Source of the DNA: a virus
DNA: 24,395 nt
Strand: one strand, 5' to 3'
Virus record (IMG/VR): IMGVR_UViG_3300031857_001329
Coordinates: 1-24,395 of that record
Part shown: positions 12,020-20,788 of the stretch, piece after piece
Position numbering within the stretch: position 1 is the first letter of the stretch
Layout of the letters: each line of letters begins with the position of its first letter
Made by a program: the position numbers and the translations under genes
The notes under the pieces: generated by a model
Database searches by the model: none
Told to the model about the DNA's origin: nothing
The model's input: only the letters and a program-made list of their open reading frames with translations

Positions 12020-12450
12020 TTTTTAAAAGTCCTCGTTCCTGATTTATCAATAATTAAATTTTGTTTCCTTGGGGTTTCTTTGCTAAATGCAATATGAACC
12101 CATCTGTCAAATTCCAAAATAAGTTGATCGTAAATGACATCACTATCCATAAGACGAATAACAATGCTCCTAGGGCTACCAAAGGCAGGGCAAACAAAAT
12201 CAGCAGCCAAACCTTTAGTATGTGCGCTTGTAGGTTTGCTTCCAAGTGTTGCGTTAACGAGAGGACTACGATAAGCGCTGTTAATATGTATAGGTTTGCC
12301 AAGTATAGACCTCACTTTTTCTAGATTATCAGCCAAAAATTTAATGTTATTTAAAATTTCAGGATTGTCAGGCATATTGTTTATGTCTAAACGATCAGCA
12401 ATTTCAGAGGCATATAGTTCCTCTAAAGTAAAATGCGGAGTTAATTTCAT
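12016..12450 (-). CDS. endolysin, M15 family D-Ala-D-Ala carboxypeptidase/endopeptidase-like
   Basis: A 144-residue peptidase of the M15 (VanY/M15A) type. Seen: HFTLEELYASEIA, SAYRS at 58-62, SAHTKGLAAD at 75-84 and WVHIAFS at 117-123. H77, D84 and H119 are the zinc ligands. The family cuts peptide stems of peptidoglycan. There is no signal sequence, so it needs the holin encoded immediately upstream. The gene begins four bases inside the holin end. Length is normal for small phage endolysins. Confidence 0.93.
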   Translation of the reverse strand: MKLTPHFTLEELYASEIADRLDINNMPDNPEILNNIKFLADNLEKVRSILGKPIHINSAYRSPLVNATLGSKPTSAHTKGLAADFVCPAFGSPRSIVIRLMDSDVIYDQLILEFDRWVHIAFSKETPRKQNLIIDKSGTRTFKK

Positions 12451-12839
12451 TTAAATTTTAATTTTTCAACAGTTCTTAATGTTCCCATACCTAATAAACC
12501 TAATAAGACTGTTAAAAGAGTGTCCATTTGAAAAGGCACAATAATTGGTTGCTGTCCGCAAAGCATAAGAACCCAATTGAGTATAGGGAATATGACGAAG
12601 TGTAATCCAAAAGCCACAGAACATATCCAACCAACGCTTGGCCTCCAGCCTGATTTAAAAAAGCTGTTAGATTGAGCTTCAATAGCATTAACTTTAATCT
12701 GTTCAATAGCAATTTGAAAATCTTGTCCTGCTAATATAGTTTGTAATTGTTCTTGCGCTTCTTTACGTTTGTTTGTATCAGGAATAACTTTTTCTAATAC
12801 AGAACCAACAATACCTACAACGGAGTCAATAATACTCAT
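12447..12839 (-). CDS. holin of the three-TM type
   Basis: A 130-residue membrane protein. After an amphipathic N-terminus (1-60, ending in KVNAIEAQSNSFFKSG), the conserved GWRPSVGW occurs at 64-71. It is followed by long hydrophobic stretches at about 69-95 and 100-122 and a short basic tail, TVEKLKFK. This is the layout of the 'holin of 3TMs, for gene-transfer release' family. It would form the membrane lesion that frees the M15 endolysin encoded right after it (ATGA overlap). It overlaps the upstream gene by one base. Confidence 0.9.
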   Translation of the reverse strand: MSIIDSVVGIVGSVLEKVIPDTNKRKEAQEQLQTILAGQDFQIAIEQIKVNAIEAQSNSFFKSGWRPSVGWICSVAFGLHFVIFPILNWVLMLCGQQPIIVPFQMDTLLTVLLGLLGMGTLRTVEKLKFK

Positions 12840-13075
12840 TATTTTTTATCAGCCTTTGATTCTAATTTGTCAAACAAACGTTCAAGAATAGATTCAATCT
12901 TATCAAAACGAGCTGTAATATCTACTTTTTTAACATAATTATCTGCTACGTTTAATTCTAATTTTTGCACATCGTCTTTTAAGTTTTGAGTAGCTTCCCA
13001 TAGTTGTCTTGCAAACCAACCCATAACAGTTAAACCTGCGCCAGCTAAAATATTAAATAAAGATTGAAATTCCAT
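12839..13075 (-). CDS. membrane-anchored coiled-coil protein of the lysis cassette, 78 aa
   Basis: A 78-residue protein: N-terminal hydrophobic span (FNILAGAGLTVMGWFARQLW, 7-26), then a long charged helix (QNLKDDVQKLELN, ARFDKIESILERLFDKLESK). One anchor plus a coiled coil fits a holin-associated, XhlA-like or i-spanin-like protein. No outer-membrane lipoprotein partner is seen. It lies directly before the holin and overlaps it by one base. Confidence 0.7.
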   Translation of the reverse strand: MEFQSLFNILAGAGLTVMGWFARQLWEATQNLKDDVQKLELNVADNYVKKVDITARFDKIESILERLFDKLESKADKK

Positions 13076-13083
13076 GATAGTCC

Positions 13084-13827
13084 TTATGATTTCATTATGT
13101 AAGCAAGTGAATAGTATGGAGGCAAGTTAGCGTTAGTGCCACTTGTTCCTGCTGTTGCGTTTGTTGTAGCAACTGTAACGCCTGTTGTAACACTTGATGT
13201 AACATTTGATGATGTGCCTGATGGATGAGTTCTACCGCCACCGCCTGATACGTCAGTAAGGTAAGAATTTCCTGTTGTTCCTGTGGTATGAGTATGGCCA
13301 GGGTCTGTTACTACAGAAGTTGCAGTATGAGTATGAGATACCACGATTGCATCAGCAGAACCGCCTGTGGCATTAACAGCATAAGTGCTACCTGAACCAA
13401 CAATAAATCTATTTCTTAAATCAGGTGTGCCATTTGTGCCGTCACATAATAAATAACCAACAGGAATAGAACCGATTGATCCTGACCATAAAAGAATCAT
13501 GCCTGAAGGCACAGTAGATGTTGAAGTAGGAATAGTTCCTAAAATGCCATAAATATTGTCGTAGGTATAAATTAAAACGTCATTAGCGTCTGTTAAAACT
13601 AACTTGTAGTTAAAGCCATAAGTTAACCATAGCTCATCAGGAAGTTTACCGTCAGAACCTAAAATAATAGGATTAGCGTGAGGAATGTTTCCATTAATAG
13701 TTGTGTATGATGCAAGCGGAGTAGATGAGCCAGCTTGATAGGTATATAACTTGCCTCCTGCTAATGGTAGACCTGTCGTGCCTAAAAAGCTTATTCCGTT
13801 TCCTATTGGTGATAGATTAACTGCCAT
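13084..13827 (-). CDS. tail fibre/spike protein with tail-collar domain
   Basis: A 247-residue protein. Residues 1-95 (GNGISFLGTTGLPLAGGKLY, LWLTYGFNYKLVLTDANDV) look like an N-terminal adaptor seen in podovirus fibres and spikes. Residues 107-145 (PSGMILLWSGSI, GYLLCDGTNGTPDLRNRF) are a phage tail-collar domain. The C-terminal part is Gly/Thr-rich with HTHT and GHTHTT, resembling the metal-binding tips of trimeric fibres. It ends PPYYSLAYIMKS, the normal end of collar-type fibres. It is the second fibre-like protein of the window besides the SPRY protein and likely has a receptor role. Confidence 0.88.
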   Translation of the reverse strand: MAVNLSPIGNGISFLGTTGLPLAGGKLYTYQAGSSTPLASYTTINGNIPHANPIILGSDGKLPDELWLTYGFNYKLVLTDANDVLIYTYDNIYGILGTIPTSTSTVPSGMILLWSGSIGSIPVGYLLCDGTNGTPDLRNRFIVGSGSTYAVNATGGSADAIVVSHTHTATSVVTDPGHTHTTGTTGNSYLTDVSGGGGRTHPSGTSSNVTSSVTTGVTVATTNATAGTSGTNANLPPYYSLAYIMKS

Positions 13828-13828
13828 T

Positions 13829-15973
13829 TTATTTTCCTATATCTGAAAGTTTTGTTTTTGGTTGTGGGTTTAAAGACTTTTTAACTTCTTTAGCTATTTT
13901 ACGTTGTTTTAAAATTTGTGATGCAGGTTCTACAATACGGCCAACAACAGGCAATCCTCTAATTACTTCACCACCATATTGTTTAGCCATTGACCCAATA
14001 GCTGTAGCAGTATTAGATTCATTAACAAAAGAACCTTTTGGTCTAGCCTCTACAATTTTTGCAACTTCAGCTAAATCTTTTAATTGTTTAGAGTTTTCAC
14101 CAAACAACACATCTAATTTTTTGTTTACATTAAGATTTTCAATTAATTTTTGAAATTTAGCGTTACTAAAGTTTCCGCTTGCGTCTGTAGACTCTCTAAT
14201 AATATAGTCCAATGTGCCTGAACGCAAATGTTCTAATGCAACAGGATCGTTTTTAAGTAAATCCATTGATTTCATAAAGTCTGCATTTTTTGATCTAATT
14301 ATAAAAGTTTGAATTAAATCTTTGCTATCAGCAGATTCATTTAATATTTTACTATAAAGAGGATTAGATTTTTCTAAGTCAAAGTCTGCTTTAGCTGTTT
14401 TTCTAGCTTTGTCCGCCAACGCTTTTAATACAGCGTCACCTTCTTGCATAGGCAAGTTTTCTAACTCATCTCTTACTACGCTTAAAACGTGTTTCATATT
14501 ACCGTCACCAGCTCTATCCGCTTTACGCATTTCAGCCGCTAAATCAGAGCGTAAATTTTCAAATAAATTAAAATTCATTTCTTTTGAACCTGACGCATAA
14601 GCATCTAATTTACTTCTAATTGTAGCTGGCAAATAATCTAATCTATCTTCGCTTGTAAGTTTTTCAATTGCGTTTTTAGCAAATTTAATACCATCAATAG
14701 GAAACTTACCACCAGCTGCGTCTTCTAATGCTTTGTAAGCTTCTTGTGTTTTAGTTTTGTTAGCTTCTTTAATAGTTTTAACTGTATCTATTAAGTTTTC
14801 TGCGTCTGCAACGTAATCTGTTGTTGTTACATTAGGCGCTGAATTTTGTTTAATAATAATAGCGTTTTCTTGTAGCGCTTTGTTTTGCTCATTAAAGCGT
14901 TCTGCGTGTTGCTCTTTAAATCCACGTTCATTACGTTCACGAGATATAAGAACAGGGTCTTGAGATGCTTGTCCTGCTGTTAATTTTATAGGAACAGGAA
15001 GTTCTGAAGCAGTTTTAAGTCTTATGTCGTGTGCAACATCTTCAGGTTTTTGTGATTTAATTACGCCGCCTTCAGCAGATTTACGTCTAGCAAATTGCTC
15101 TTTAAGGTCACCTGCTTTAACTCCTACTTGCGCTTTAATAGGAACTGATAATTCACTTAAAGTTGTTAATTCAGGAGCTAAACCTGGCAAGGCTTCAGTT
15201 ACTTTATTTATGCCATATTCCTCTGATATTTCTGCAACTTTAGGTAAAACTTTTTGAGCTATTTTGCCTCTTGGTTCATAAGTATATTTTTCTGCAAATT
15301 TAGCGGCTTCTTGTTCTGCGGCAGTTCCACGCTCACCGTAATGTTTAATAGCACCAATTACATTACCAATAGCAGTTGCGCCAAGTGCCGTAGCTGCTTG
15401 TATGGGCGGTTCAGTAATAGCTAATAATGGTTCTCTAACGTATTTGTCAATTACAGTTTGGCTGTTTTTGGTTGGTTTAACTTTTGGTTTAGGCGCTTCA
15501 GGTTTAACAGTTGCTTCAGGTTCTTTTGTTAAAAAGCTAACAAAGTCATCCGTAGGTTGTTCTTGCGGTTGTTGTGTTGGTTGTTGCGTTGTAGCTTGAG
15601 GCGTGCCTTTTAATCTTTGAAGGCCTTGCTCTTGTAAAATAATAGGGCCACTAATAACGTGACGAATAGTAGGATTAGAAAGGTCAATTTCTTCATCAGG
15701 TTTAATTCCTGTTCTTTGAGATACGTTTTTTATGTATGCTTCTGTGTCGTTTTCAGAAGGCGGCGCCCATCGAGATATAACTTCTCGTAATGTTTTTAGT
15801 TTATGTTTTGAACCATAAATTCTTAATTGATCGTCAACAGCTTTAATACCTGCTTCAGGCGTGTCAAATTGTTGAAAACCTGTGGAGCTACCAACAGGTC
15901 TTATATTACCAACATTAGTAGGCACAGGTGATTTATTTGAGCTACTTGTTAGGAATTGAACGAAATCATCCAT
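13829..15973 (-). CDS. large internal virion/ejection protein (gp16 position)
   Basis: A 714-residue protein. Residues 18-120 form a compact domain with VGNIRPVG, GFQQFDTPEAGIKAVDDQL, SRWAPPSENDTEAYI and QEQG. I know it as a recurring domain in phage virion proteins and peptidoglycan-related proteins, but its activity is unclear. A Gln/Pro/Lys linker (125-175) carries a second copy of the peptide DDFVxFLT (2-9 and 142-149). The rest (180-714) is long and helical, ending in a basic tail. By size, composition and order (third of three, before the fibre) it matches P22 gp16-like DNA ejection proteins, which enter the host envelope with the genome. Family identity is by position, not by a motif. 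Confidence 0.75.
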   Translation of the reverse strand: MDDFVQFLTSSSNKSPVPTNVGNIRPVGSSTGFQQFDTPEAGIKAVDDQLRIYGSKHKLKTLREVISRWAPPSENDTEAYIKNVSQRTGIKPDEEIDLSNPTIRHVISGPIILQEQGLQRLKGTPQATTQQPTQQPQEQPTDDFVSFLTKEPEATVKPEAPKPKVKPTKNSQTVIDKYVREPLLAITEPPIQAATALGATAIGNVIGAIKHYGERGTAAEQEAAKFAEKYTYEPRGKIAQKVLPKVAEISEEYGINKVTEALPGLAPELTTLSELSVPIKAQVGVKAGDLKEQFARRKSAEGGVIKSQKPEDVAHDIRLKTASELPVPIKLTAGQASQDPVLISRERNERGFKEQHAERFNEQNKALQENAIIIKQNSAPNVTTTDYVADAENLIDTVKTIKEANKTKTQEAYKALEDAAGGKFPIDGIKFAKNAIEKLTSEDRLDYLPATIRSKLDAYASGSKEMNFNLFENLRSDLAAEMRKADRAGDGNMKHVLSVVRDELENLPMQEGDAVLKALADKARKTAKADFDLEKSNPLYSKILNESADSKDLIQTFIIRSKNADFMKSMDLLKNDPVALEHLRSGTLDYIIRESTDASGNFSNAKFQKLIENLNVNKKLDVLFGENSKQLKDLAEVAKIVEARPKGSFVNESNTATAIGSMAKQYGGEVIRGLPVVGRIVEPASQILKQRKIAKEVKKSLNPQPKTKLSDIGK

Positions 15974-17313
15974 TATAGTGAGCCTGTTTCCTCAAGTTTT
16001 TTAATATTCATATATTTTTCAATAAAGACTTTGCGTTCTTTTTCGCCTTTAGGAAATAATCTAGCTTTTGCAGCTTCTTTGTCTTTAGCACTTAATTCAG
16101 GGTCTTTTGCTATGTTATACAATTCAAATATTTTAGAGTCTGCATTTTTAGACCACATTTGTTGAAAAGCTTTAAAGTTATTATCACCAAATTTTTGGCT
16201 AAACTTTTGAGCCGCAGTAGCTTTTAAATCAAGCTCTGTCATGTCAGCTTGCGCTCTACTAATAATGTTAAGTAATACTTTTGGAGGGTATGTTTCATCG
16301 CCATTAGCCATTTTAGTTAGCTGTTGGCCTGCTACTGTATCCAACGATCCACCTTTAGCTTGAATATTAGATATTTGAACGTTAGCTAAATCTTTAGATA
16401 GCTGTTTATATTTTTCGCCCATTTCTGTGCCTAAAAATGTAGATATATTTCTACCAGCCATACCCATAAATCCAGCTCCTCTATTCCATTCTTCTGACAA
16501 TAATTCTTTAGCAACCTGTTTTGCTTCATTAAGGTTTCTGCGATCAGTAGTTAAATTAGATTGTCTATCAACTAAAATATTTCTGTTTTTAAACCCAGCG
16601 TCTTGATCAACTTTTTCAGTAGGCGCATAAGGCGTAACTGTGGTTGGTGTTCTTACAGGGTAAGGTAGCTGTGAAGGTTGGCTATGCGCAGGTTTATTCA
16701 TATTTTCTGAAGTTACGCTTGATGATGCCACAGGTTGTGTAGGTGCATTTTGTGGCTCAACATTAGGTAATTGTGATGGATAAACACCTGCTGGAGCTAG
16801 CTTATCTAATTGACTTTGAGCGCCAATAGCTTTAGTTAAGTTTTGTGCAAGCCATGATCTGTATGCAGTAATGTCACCTTTTTCAGGTAAACCTGCTAAA
16901 GATTGATTTAATGACTGTTCGTTTCCGCCTGCGTTTTTATTAATTTCAGTAGCACGAGCAATAATATCGTCACGACTTAAATCAGGTTTAGTCATTAAAG
17001 TAGAAATATTTTGAATAATGTTTTCAGTATGTTTTCTAGTGTTTTCTAATTGTTGTGTATTTAATTGTGTGCCAGCAGATTGAGTTTGAAATTTTTGTTG
17101 TTCAATTTTAGGTTGCAAAGTTTTCTTTGCTAATTCTTCTGCAGCCAAGTTTTGCTCTAATACAGATTGAGCTTGTTGAAGTTCAATAGGGTTTAGCTTT
17201 TGTCTTTGTTTAAAGTCTTGAGCGCCACGAGCAATACTTAACATATCTGCTAAAGACATTTGTTGCGGTGTATTAACTTTTAAAGCAATACTAGGGTCTA
17301 TATTAAAAGCCAT
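15973..17313 (-). CDS. ejection protein (gp20 position)
   Basis: A 446-residue, Gln/Asn/Ala-rich helical protein with a Pro/Ser/Thr linker (about 175-235) between two helical parts. The first has FKQRQKLNPIELQQAQ and long Gln-rich helices. The second has VDRQSNLTTDRRNLNEAKQV and a basic C-terminus. No enzymatic motif is seen. Its place between the 252-residue and 714-residue virion proteins matches the gp7-gp20-gp16 order of P22, so it is likely an internal protein ejected with DNA. It overlaps the next start by one base. Confidence 0.75.
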   Translation of the reverse strand: MAFNIDPSIALKVNTPQQMSLADMLSIARGAQDFKQRQKLNPIELQQAQSVLEQNLAAEELAKKTLQPKIEQQKFQTQSAGTQLNTQQLENTRKHTENIIQNISTLMTKPDLSRDDIIARATEINKNAGGNEQSLNQSLAGLPEKGDITAYRSWLAQNLTKAIGAQSQLDKLAPAGVYPSQLPNVEPQNAPTQPVASSSVTSENMNKPAHSQPSQLPYPVRTPTTVTPYAPTEKVDQDAGFKNRNILVDRQSNLTTDRRNLNEAKQVAKELLSEEWNRGAGFMGMAGRNISTFLGTEMGEKYKQLSKDLANVQISNIQAKGGSLDTVAGQQLTKMANGDETYPPKVLLNIISRAQADMTELDLKATAAQKFSQKFGDNNFKAFQQMWSKNADSKIFELYNIAKDPELSAKDKEAAKARLFPKGEKERKVFIEKYMNIKKLEETGSL

Positions 17314-17322
17314 AATCTATCC

Positions 17323-18081
17323 TTATTGTCCTAAAATACGACTTAATGCAAACATATTTCCTGCGTTTTGTATTCCACCTGAAATAGCGTTTGCAGCACC
17401 AATTCTACCAGCTGCTTCAGCCGCTGCGCCACCTGTAGCAAGATTAGCTACGTTTGTGCCATAGTTTTGAATTGCATTTCCTGTTTGACCCACAGAAGTT
17501 TGACCAATACCAGCTATGTTAGCTAAAGTATTGTAAATATTACCACGTTGAGTTTGAAATTGATTGAACGCATCGCCATAAGCATTTTTAGCAAAGTTTA
17601 AAGTGTAATCTTGCAATCCTGTTAAAGCATTACCGCCAACAAGACCGCCTGTAGCATTAAATTGATTTCTTAATGCGTTTTGACCTTGACCTAATTGAAA
17701 TGCGTAATTAGGAGCTAAATATTGATTTAGATCAAGGTTAGTAAATTCTTTTGTAAGATAACCTGTGCCTGTGCCTGTTCCAATAGGCTGCCCTTCTGTA
17801 TCATATTTTGTGTATTGGCCTGGAAGTAAATTACCTATTTGATTTAATGCGGTATAACCTGCGCCTCTAAATGGCGCTTGTTGTTTGTTTTGTATATCAA
17901 ATATTTCTCTTTGTAATCTAGCTTGTTCCGCTGTTGCGTCAGTTTGCATCCTTGCGGCATCCTCTGCTGCGTTGGCTGACATAGCACCGCCAATTAAAGA
18001 ACCGCCTACAGCTATTGCAGCCGAGAACGGATCGTTATAGCCTGGATGTTTTAAAATACCTACAAATCTTGGATTAAACAT
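17323..18081 (-). CDS. DNA transfer protein (gp7-like)
   Basis: A 252-residue Gly/Ala/Asn/Gln-rich protein of a common podovirus type. An N-terminal glycine-alanine stretch (AIAVGGSLIGGAMSANAAED) could insert in membranes. Then come a helix (AEQARLQREIFDIQNKQQAP), FRGAGYTALNQIGNLLPGQY, and a C-terminal half with GQGQNALRNQFNATGGL and many Ala/Gly helices, ending NAGNMFALSRILGQ. I match it to P22 gp7-like DNA-transfer proteins by composition and order. It is the first of three ejection genes, overlapping the GNAT-like gene by eight bases. Confidence 0.82.
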   Translation of the reverse strand: MFNPRFVGILKHPGYNDPFSAAIAVGGSLIGGAMSANAAEDAARMQTDATAEQARLQREIFDIQNKQQAPFRGAGYTALNQIGNLLPGQYTKYDTEGQPIGTGTGTGYLTKEFTNLDLNQYLAPNYAFQLGQGQNALRNQFNATGGLVGGNALTGLQDYTLNFAKNAYGDAFNQFQTQRGNIYNTLANIAGIGQTSVGQTGNAIQNYGTNVANLATGGAAAEAAGRIGAANAISGGIQNAGNMFALSRILGQ

Positions 18082-18445
18082 AATTGCACCTATCGCATTT
18101 TAAATAAAGTCTGTCTTGATCCTCTTTTTCTACTTCAAAACCAAGACGTTTACAGAAGTTAATACCTTTTTCATTTCTTTTCATTACAGTTGTTCTTGCT
18201 GAACCGTATAAATCTATTGTTTTTCTTAATGTATCTCTTAAGTGCTTTCTAATACTAAATTTAGGTTTTTTAGAATAGCCTATGTGCAATTCGTTCTCTT
18301 TTACCATTACAGCGCCAATTACATCGTCACCTTCTTTAAGTTCTACAAACTCCCAATCTTGCATAGCCTCTGCAAACTGTTCAGGTGTGATGTTTAATCT
18401 GTCTTTTATAGACAAATAGATAGCATTTATAGCTTTATTACTCAT
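18074..18445 (-). CDS. GNAT-like acetyltransferase-fold virion-region protein
   Basis: A 123-residue protein. The middle has a GNAT-like strand and helix (IGAVMVKENELHIGYSKK, then a basic helix), and near the end RTTVMKRNEKGINFCKRLGF, the typical NEKGxxFxxxLGF segment of the fold. A clear acetyl-CoA-binding Q/RxxGxG/A motif is not obvious, so activity is doubtful. GNAT-fold proteins in this position, between tail-accessory and ejection genes, are known from podoviruses and are often structural. It overlaps both neighbours by eight bases. Confidence 0.72.
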   Translation of the reverse strand: MSNKAINAIYLSIKDRLNITPEQFAEAMQDWEFVELKEGDDVIGAVMVKENELHIGYSKKPKFSIRKHLRDTLRKTIDLYGSARTTVMKRNEKGINFCKRLGFEVEKEDQDRLYLKCDRCNYV

Positions 18446-18674
18446 TATAATACGGAATCTTAAACGGCTTTCCGTTAACCGTTACATTAATAAAGCCTGC
18501 TGGTTTAGCAGGTAACGTTGCTGTTCCTGTAGTTGCTGTTTGTGAACTACTAAAATTAAGCAAGTTTAAAAAGAATTGTTGCCAAGCACGAGTTGGTCTT
18601 TTGGTCGTAGAATCTAAAAACTCCGACTGTGGATAAGGGTTTTGTTGGCTTGTGCCATAAATGTTATTAGCCAT
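18438..18674 (-). CDS. small structural protein, 78 aa
   Basis: A 78-residue protein with SEFLDSTTKRPTRAWQQFFL (17-36), a Thr/Ala/Pro stretch (TGTATLPAKPAGFI) and an end NGKPFKIPYYNE. Short proteins with exactly this pattern (FLDxxTxRPTRxWQxFF, then PAGFIxVxVNGxxxKIPYY) are common between tail and ejection genes of podoviruses, and are probably virion components of unknown role. It starts one base inside the gp10-like stop. Confidence 0.78.
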   Translation of the reverse strand: MANNIYGTSQQNPYPQSEFLDSTTKRPTRAWQQFFLNLLNFSSSQTATTGTATLPAKPAGFINVTVNGKPFKIPYYNE

Positions 18675-20788
18675 TAATTCTCACCTACGGTTGCTTTTAG
18701 ATTAGCAGATATTATAACCGCATTTATAGGGTCTGTAACTACTACCTCAAAAACTCTATCTCTAGACCAACCTAATCTGCGCCAAATAGCACGATTATTA
18801 TACTGACCAACCTTACCAATAGAAGTCCAATGCTCATAAGACCAAGTAGAACCGCCGTCATTAGACCAACGAAGCATAGCTTGAGGTATTTTACCTGGAT
18901 CAACTTGATTGCCTACGCCTGGTTGAAATTGGATTTGTAATTCCTCTAAATACTGACGTTGTAAGTCGCTTACAATATGAGGCGCTCTGCGTAATCTACG
19001 AATCTCACCACCGTTGTCGGTATAGTTAGAAGGGTCAAGTAAATAGATTTGACCGTTAGAATGATCACCTACATATACCTTGCCTTGAAATACAGCAGAG
19101 CAATTACCACGATGTCTATGATAAGTATTAGTGGTATCTACCCATAACCATTTATGCCACATTCCTGTAGATATGTCATATACCCAAGTTAAGTCTAATG
19201 TTGGGAATGAAACCACATAACATTCGTGACCTTCTTGTTGATAAGTCCAAGCTACTGCGTCATCTATATATTGATTTAACAATGTTTGCTCTACAGCGTG
19301 AGTTGAAATGCGTGTGGGAACGTAACCTTGCATTTGCATAATTTGCGCTTCACCACGATTGTTTCTAGATACATAAGCAAATGAATTACCTAGTCTAGAC
19401 ATAGAAAATTTGGCTGCTATGCCATGTTGTGTGTTTGTGCCAGGTATTCTTTGGAAAGGGAAAGGGAACGTTCCAACGTTAACCCATACTTCAGATGAAG
19501 CTTCACCAAGTAAAAATACTTCACGATTAACTACAATTAAAGATACTAAATCGTCAGGCGATCCGTCTTTAGATGAAAAGCTTAATGGTGGCGTAATAGG
19601 GCTTAAAGGGTTAGAAGCTGCGTATTGTTGAGTGCCGCCTTTATTAAATACAAAATAGTTATCTACAATATCAAGCGTATTACCACCTTCAAATGCACCG
19701 TCAGATGAAGGTAATACACTAAAGTTTAAAGCATACATTGTGCGTGAAGCTACAGATTGGCTTGTGCTTATAAGGTAATTACCTGTGCTACCAGCTCCTG
19801 TTCCAAATGTAATTGTTAATGTTAAGCCTGTGCCTGATCCGCTTGAGGAAGTAGAAACATTATTAGCTGGGACAGAAGTATAGTTACCTGAATTGGTTAA
19901 TAGAAGAGTTGTTACAGCTCCACCAGCGCCAATAGCTGTAACTGTATAAGTTGCAGGTGTTGTTCCAAAAACACCGCCTAAAACGGTTACAGTATCGTTT
20001 ACAGCGTATCCTGTTCCAGCCGTTGCAATAGTTTGGCTTAATACCGTGCCTGAACCCAAAGCTGTAATCATGGTATTAGCTATAACACTAGCGCCTTGAA
20101 TAGATTGGCCAGGGAATAAAGTGCCTGTGGTAGCTGTTACAGTTAAAGTAGTGCCTGACATTGAAGCTGTTAATACTGAAGCTACAGCGGCAGAATTCAT
20201 TAATGTAGAAGCTACAGTTTGGCTTAAATTAACTGAATATGTGCCAATACCACCTGTTGTTCCTGTTAATTGGCCTGTAATAACAGTTTGCTCGGTAACA
20301 TTTAAACCAAATAAAGATTGGCTTGCACCAATTGTGCCTTGTGTGACTGCGGTAACTGTTAAAGTTGTGCCTGAAATAGAGCCTGTAAACAAAGCGCTTG
20401 AAGGAGTAGATATACGCCATGTGTAGCGATATGATCCGTCAACAATATAAACATTTAAGCCATTGTCAGATATACCTACACGACCTGTTGAGGTATTTAA
20501 TTGACCCACCATAGTTGGCGTTAATTCATTGGTTAAAACATATACATATTGTCCGACCACAGCCACCATGTAATCGCCACCTGAAACGGTTCGCATACCA
20601 CGAACTTCTTGGGCGTTTTGAAACGTAATTTTAGAAGATAATCCAGGTGTGGGATATAAAGCTACAACACCTCTTTTGCCCTCGCCTTTTAATGGATCAA
20701 TTTCAGGCCTAAAGTTAATACACTCTTGGCCATCTTGATAAATGGAAGGTGCTTCATAACTTGGGCCTACAAATCCAAAATCAGCCAT
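18674..20788 (-). CDS. P22 gp10-like packaged-DNA stabilization protein with inserted beta modules
   Basis: A 704-residue protein. The N-terminus (MADFGFVGPSYEAPSIYQDG, CINFRPEIDP) and the long C-terminal part (MWHKWLWVDTTNTYHRHRG, the LDPSNYTDNGGEIRRLRRAP stretch, then RWSNDGGSTW) match the P22 gp10 family, a tail hub protein closing the portal channel after packaging. Between residues about 134 and 351 there is an insertion of Thr/Ser/Gly-rich beta modules that is not part of the usual core. The protein is therefore longer than the usual 470-500 residues by about the size of the insertion. It overlaps the gp4-like gene by one base. Confidence 0.92.
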   Translation of the reverse strand: MADFGFVGPSYEAPSIYQDGQECINFRPEIDPLKGEGKRGVVALYPTPGLSSKITFQNAQEVRGMRTVSGGDYMVAVVGQYVYVLTNELTPTMVGQLNTSTGRVGISDNGLNVYIVDGSYRYTWRISTPSSALFTGSISGTTLTVTAVTQGTIGASQSLFGLNVTEQTVITGQLTGTTGGIGTYSVNLSQTVASTLMNSAAVASVLTASMSGTTLTVTATTGTLFPGQSIQGASVIANTMITALGSGTVLSQTIATAGTGYAVNDTVTVLGGVFGTTPATYTVTAIGAGGAVTTLLLTNSGNYTSVPANNVSTSSSGSGTGLTLTITFGTGAGSTGNYLISTSQSVASRTMYALNFSVLPSSDGAFEGGNTLDIVDNYFVFNKGGTQQYAASNPLSPITPPLSFSSKDGSPDDLVSLIVVNREVFLLGEASSEVWVNVGTFPFPFQRIPGTNTQHGIAAKFSMSRLGNSFAYVSRNNRGEAQIMQMQGYVPTRISTHAVEQTLLNQYIDDAVAWTYQQEGHECYVVSFPTLDLTWVYDISTGMWHKWLWVDTTNTYHRHRGNCSAVFQGKVYVGDHSNGQIYLLDPSNYTDNGGEIRRLRRAPHIVSDLQRQYLEELQIQFQPGVGNQVDPGKIPQAMLRWSNDGGSTWSYEHWTSIGKVGQYNNRAIWRRLGWSRDRVFEVVVTDPINAVIISANLKATVGEN
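19736..20173 (-). other. second beta module of gp10, interrupted by another module
   Basis: Residues about 206-351 of the gp10-like protein. The first half, SMSGTTLTVTATTGTLFPGQ then ANTMITALGSGT, and the second half, GSTGNYLISTSQSVASRTM, together make one copy of the module. Between them (about 19790-20044) lies another recurring module starting TIATAGTGYAVNDTVTVLGG and ending SSSGSGTGLTLTITFG. The copy is thus split by a nested insertion. Confidence 0.72.
20189..20389 (-). other. first beta module inserted in gp10
   Basis: Residues about 134-200 of the gp10-like protein: FTGSISGTTLTVTAVTQGTI, then LTGTTGGIGTYSVNLSQTV. The pattern, a Gly/Ser/Thr-rich repeat with SGTTLTVTAVxxGTI, GTIxxGQxI and GTYxVxxSQTV, recurs in many phage tail proteins, and the gp4-like neighbour has a copy too. 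Confidence 0.75.
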
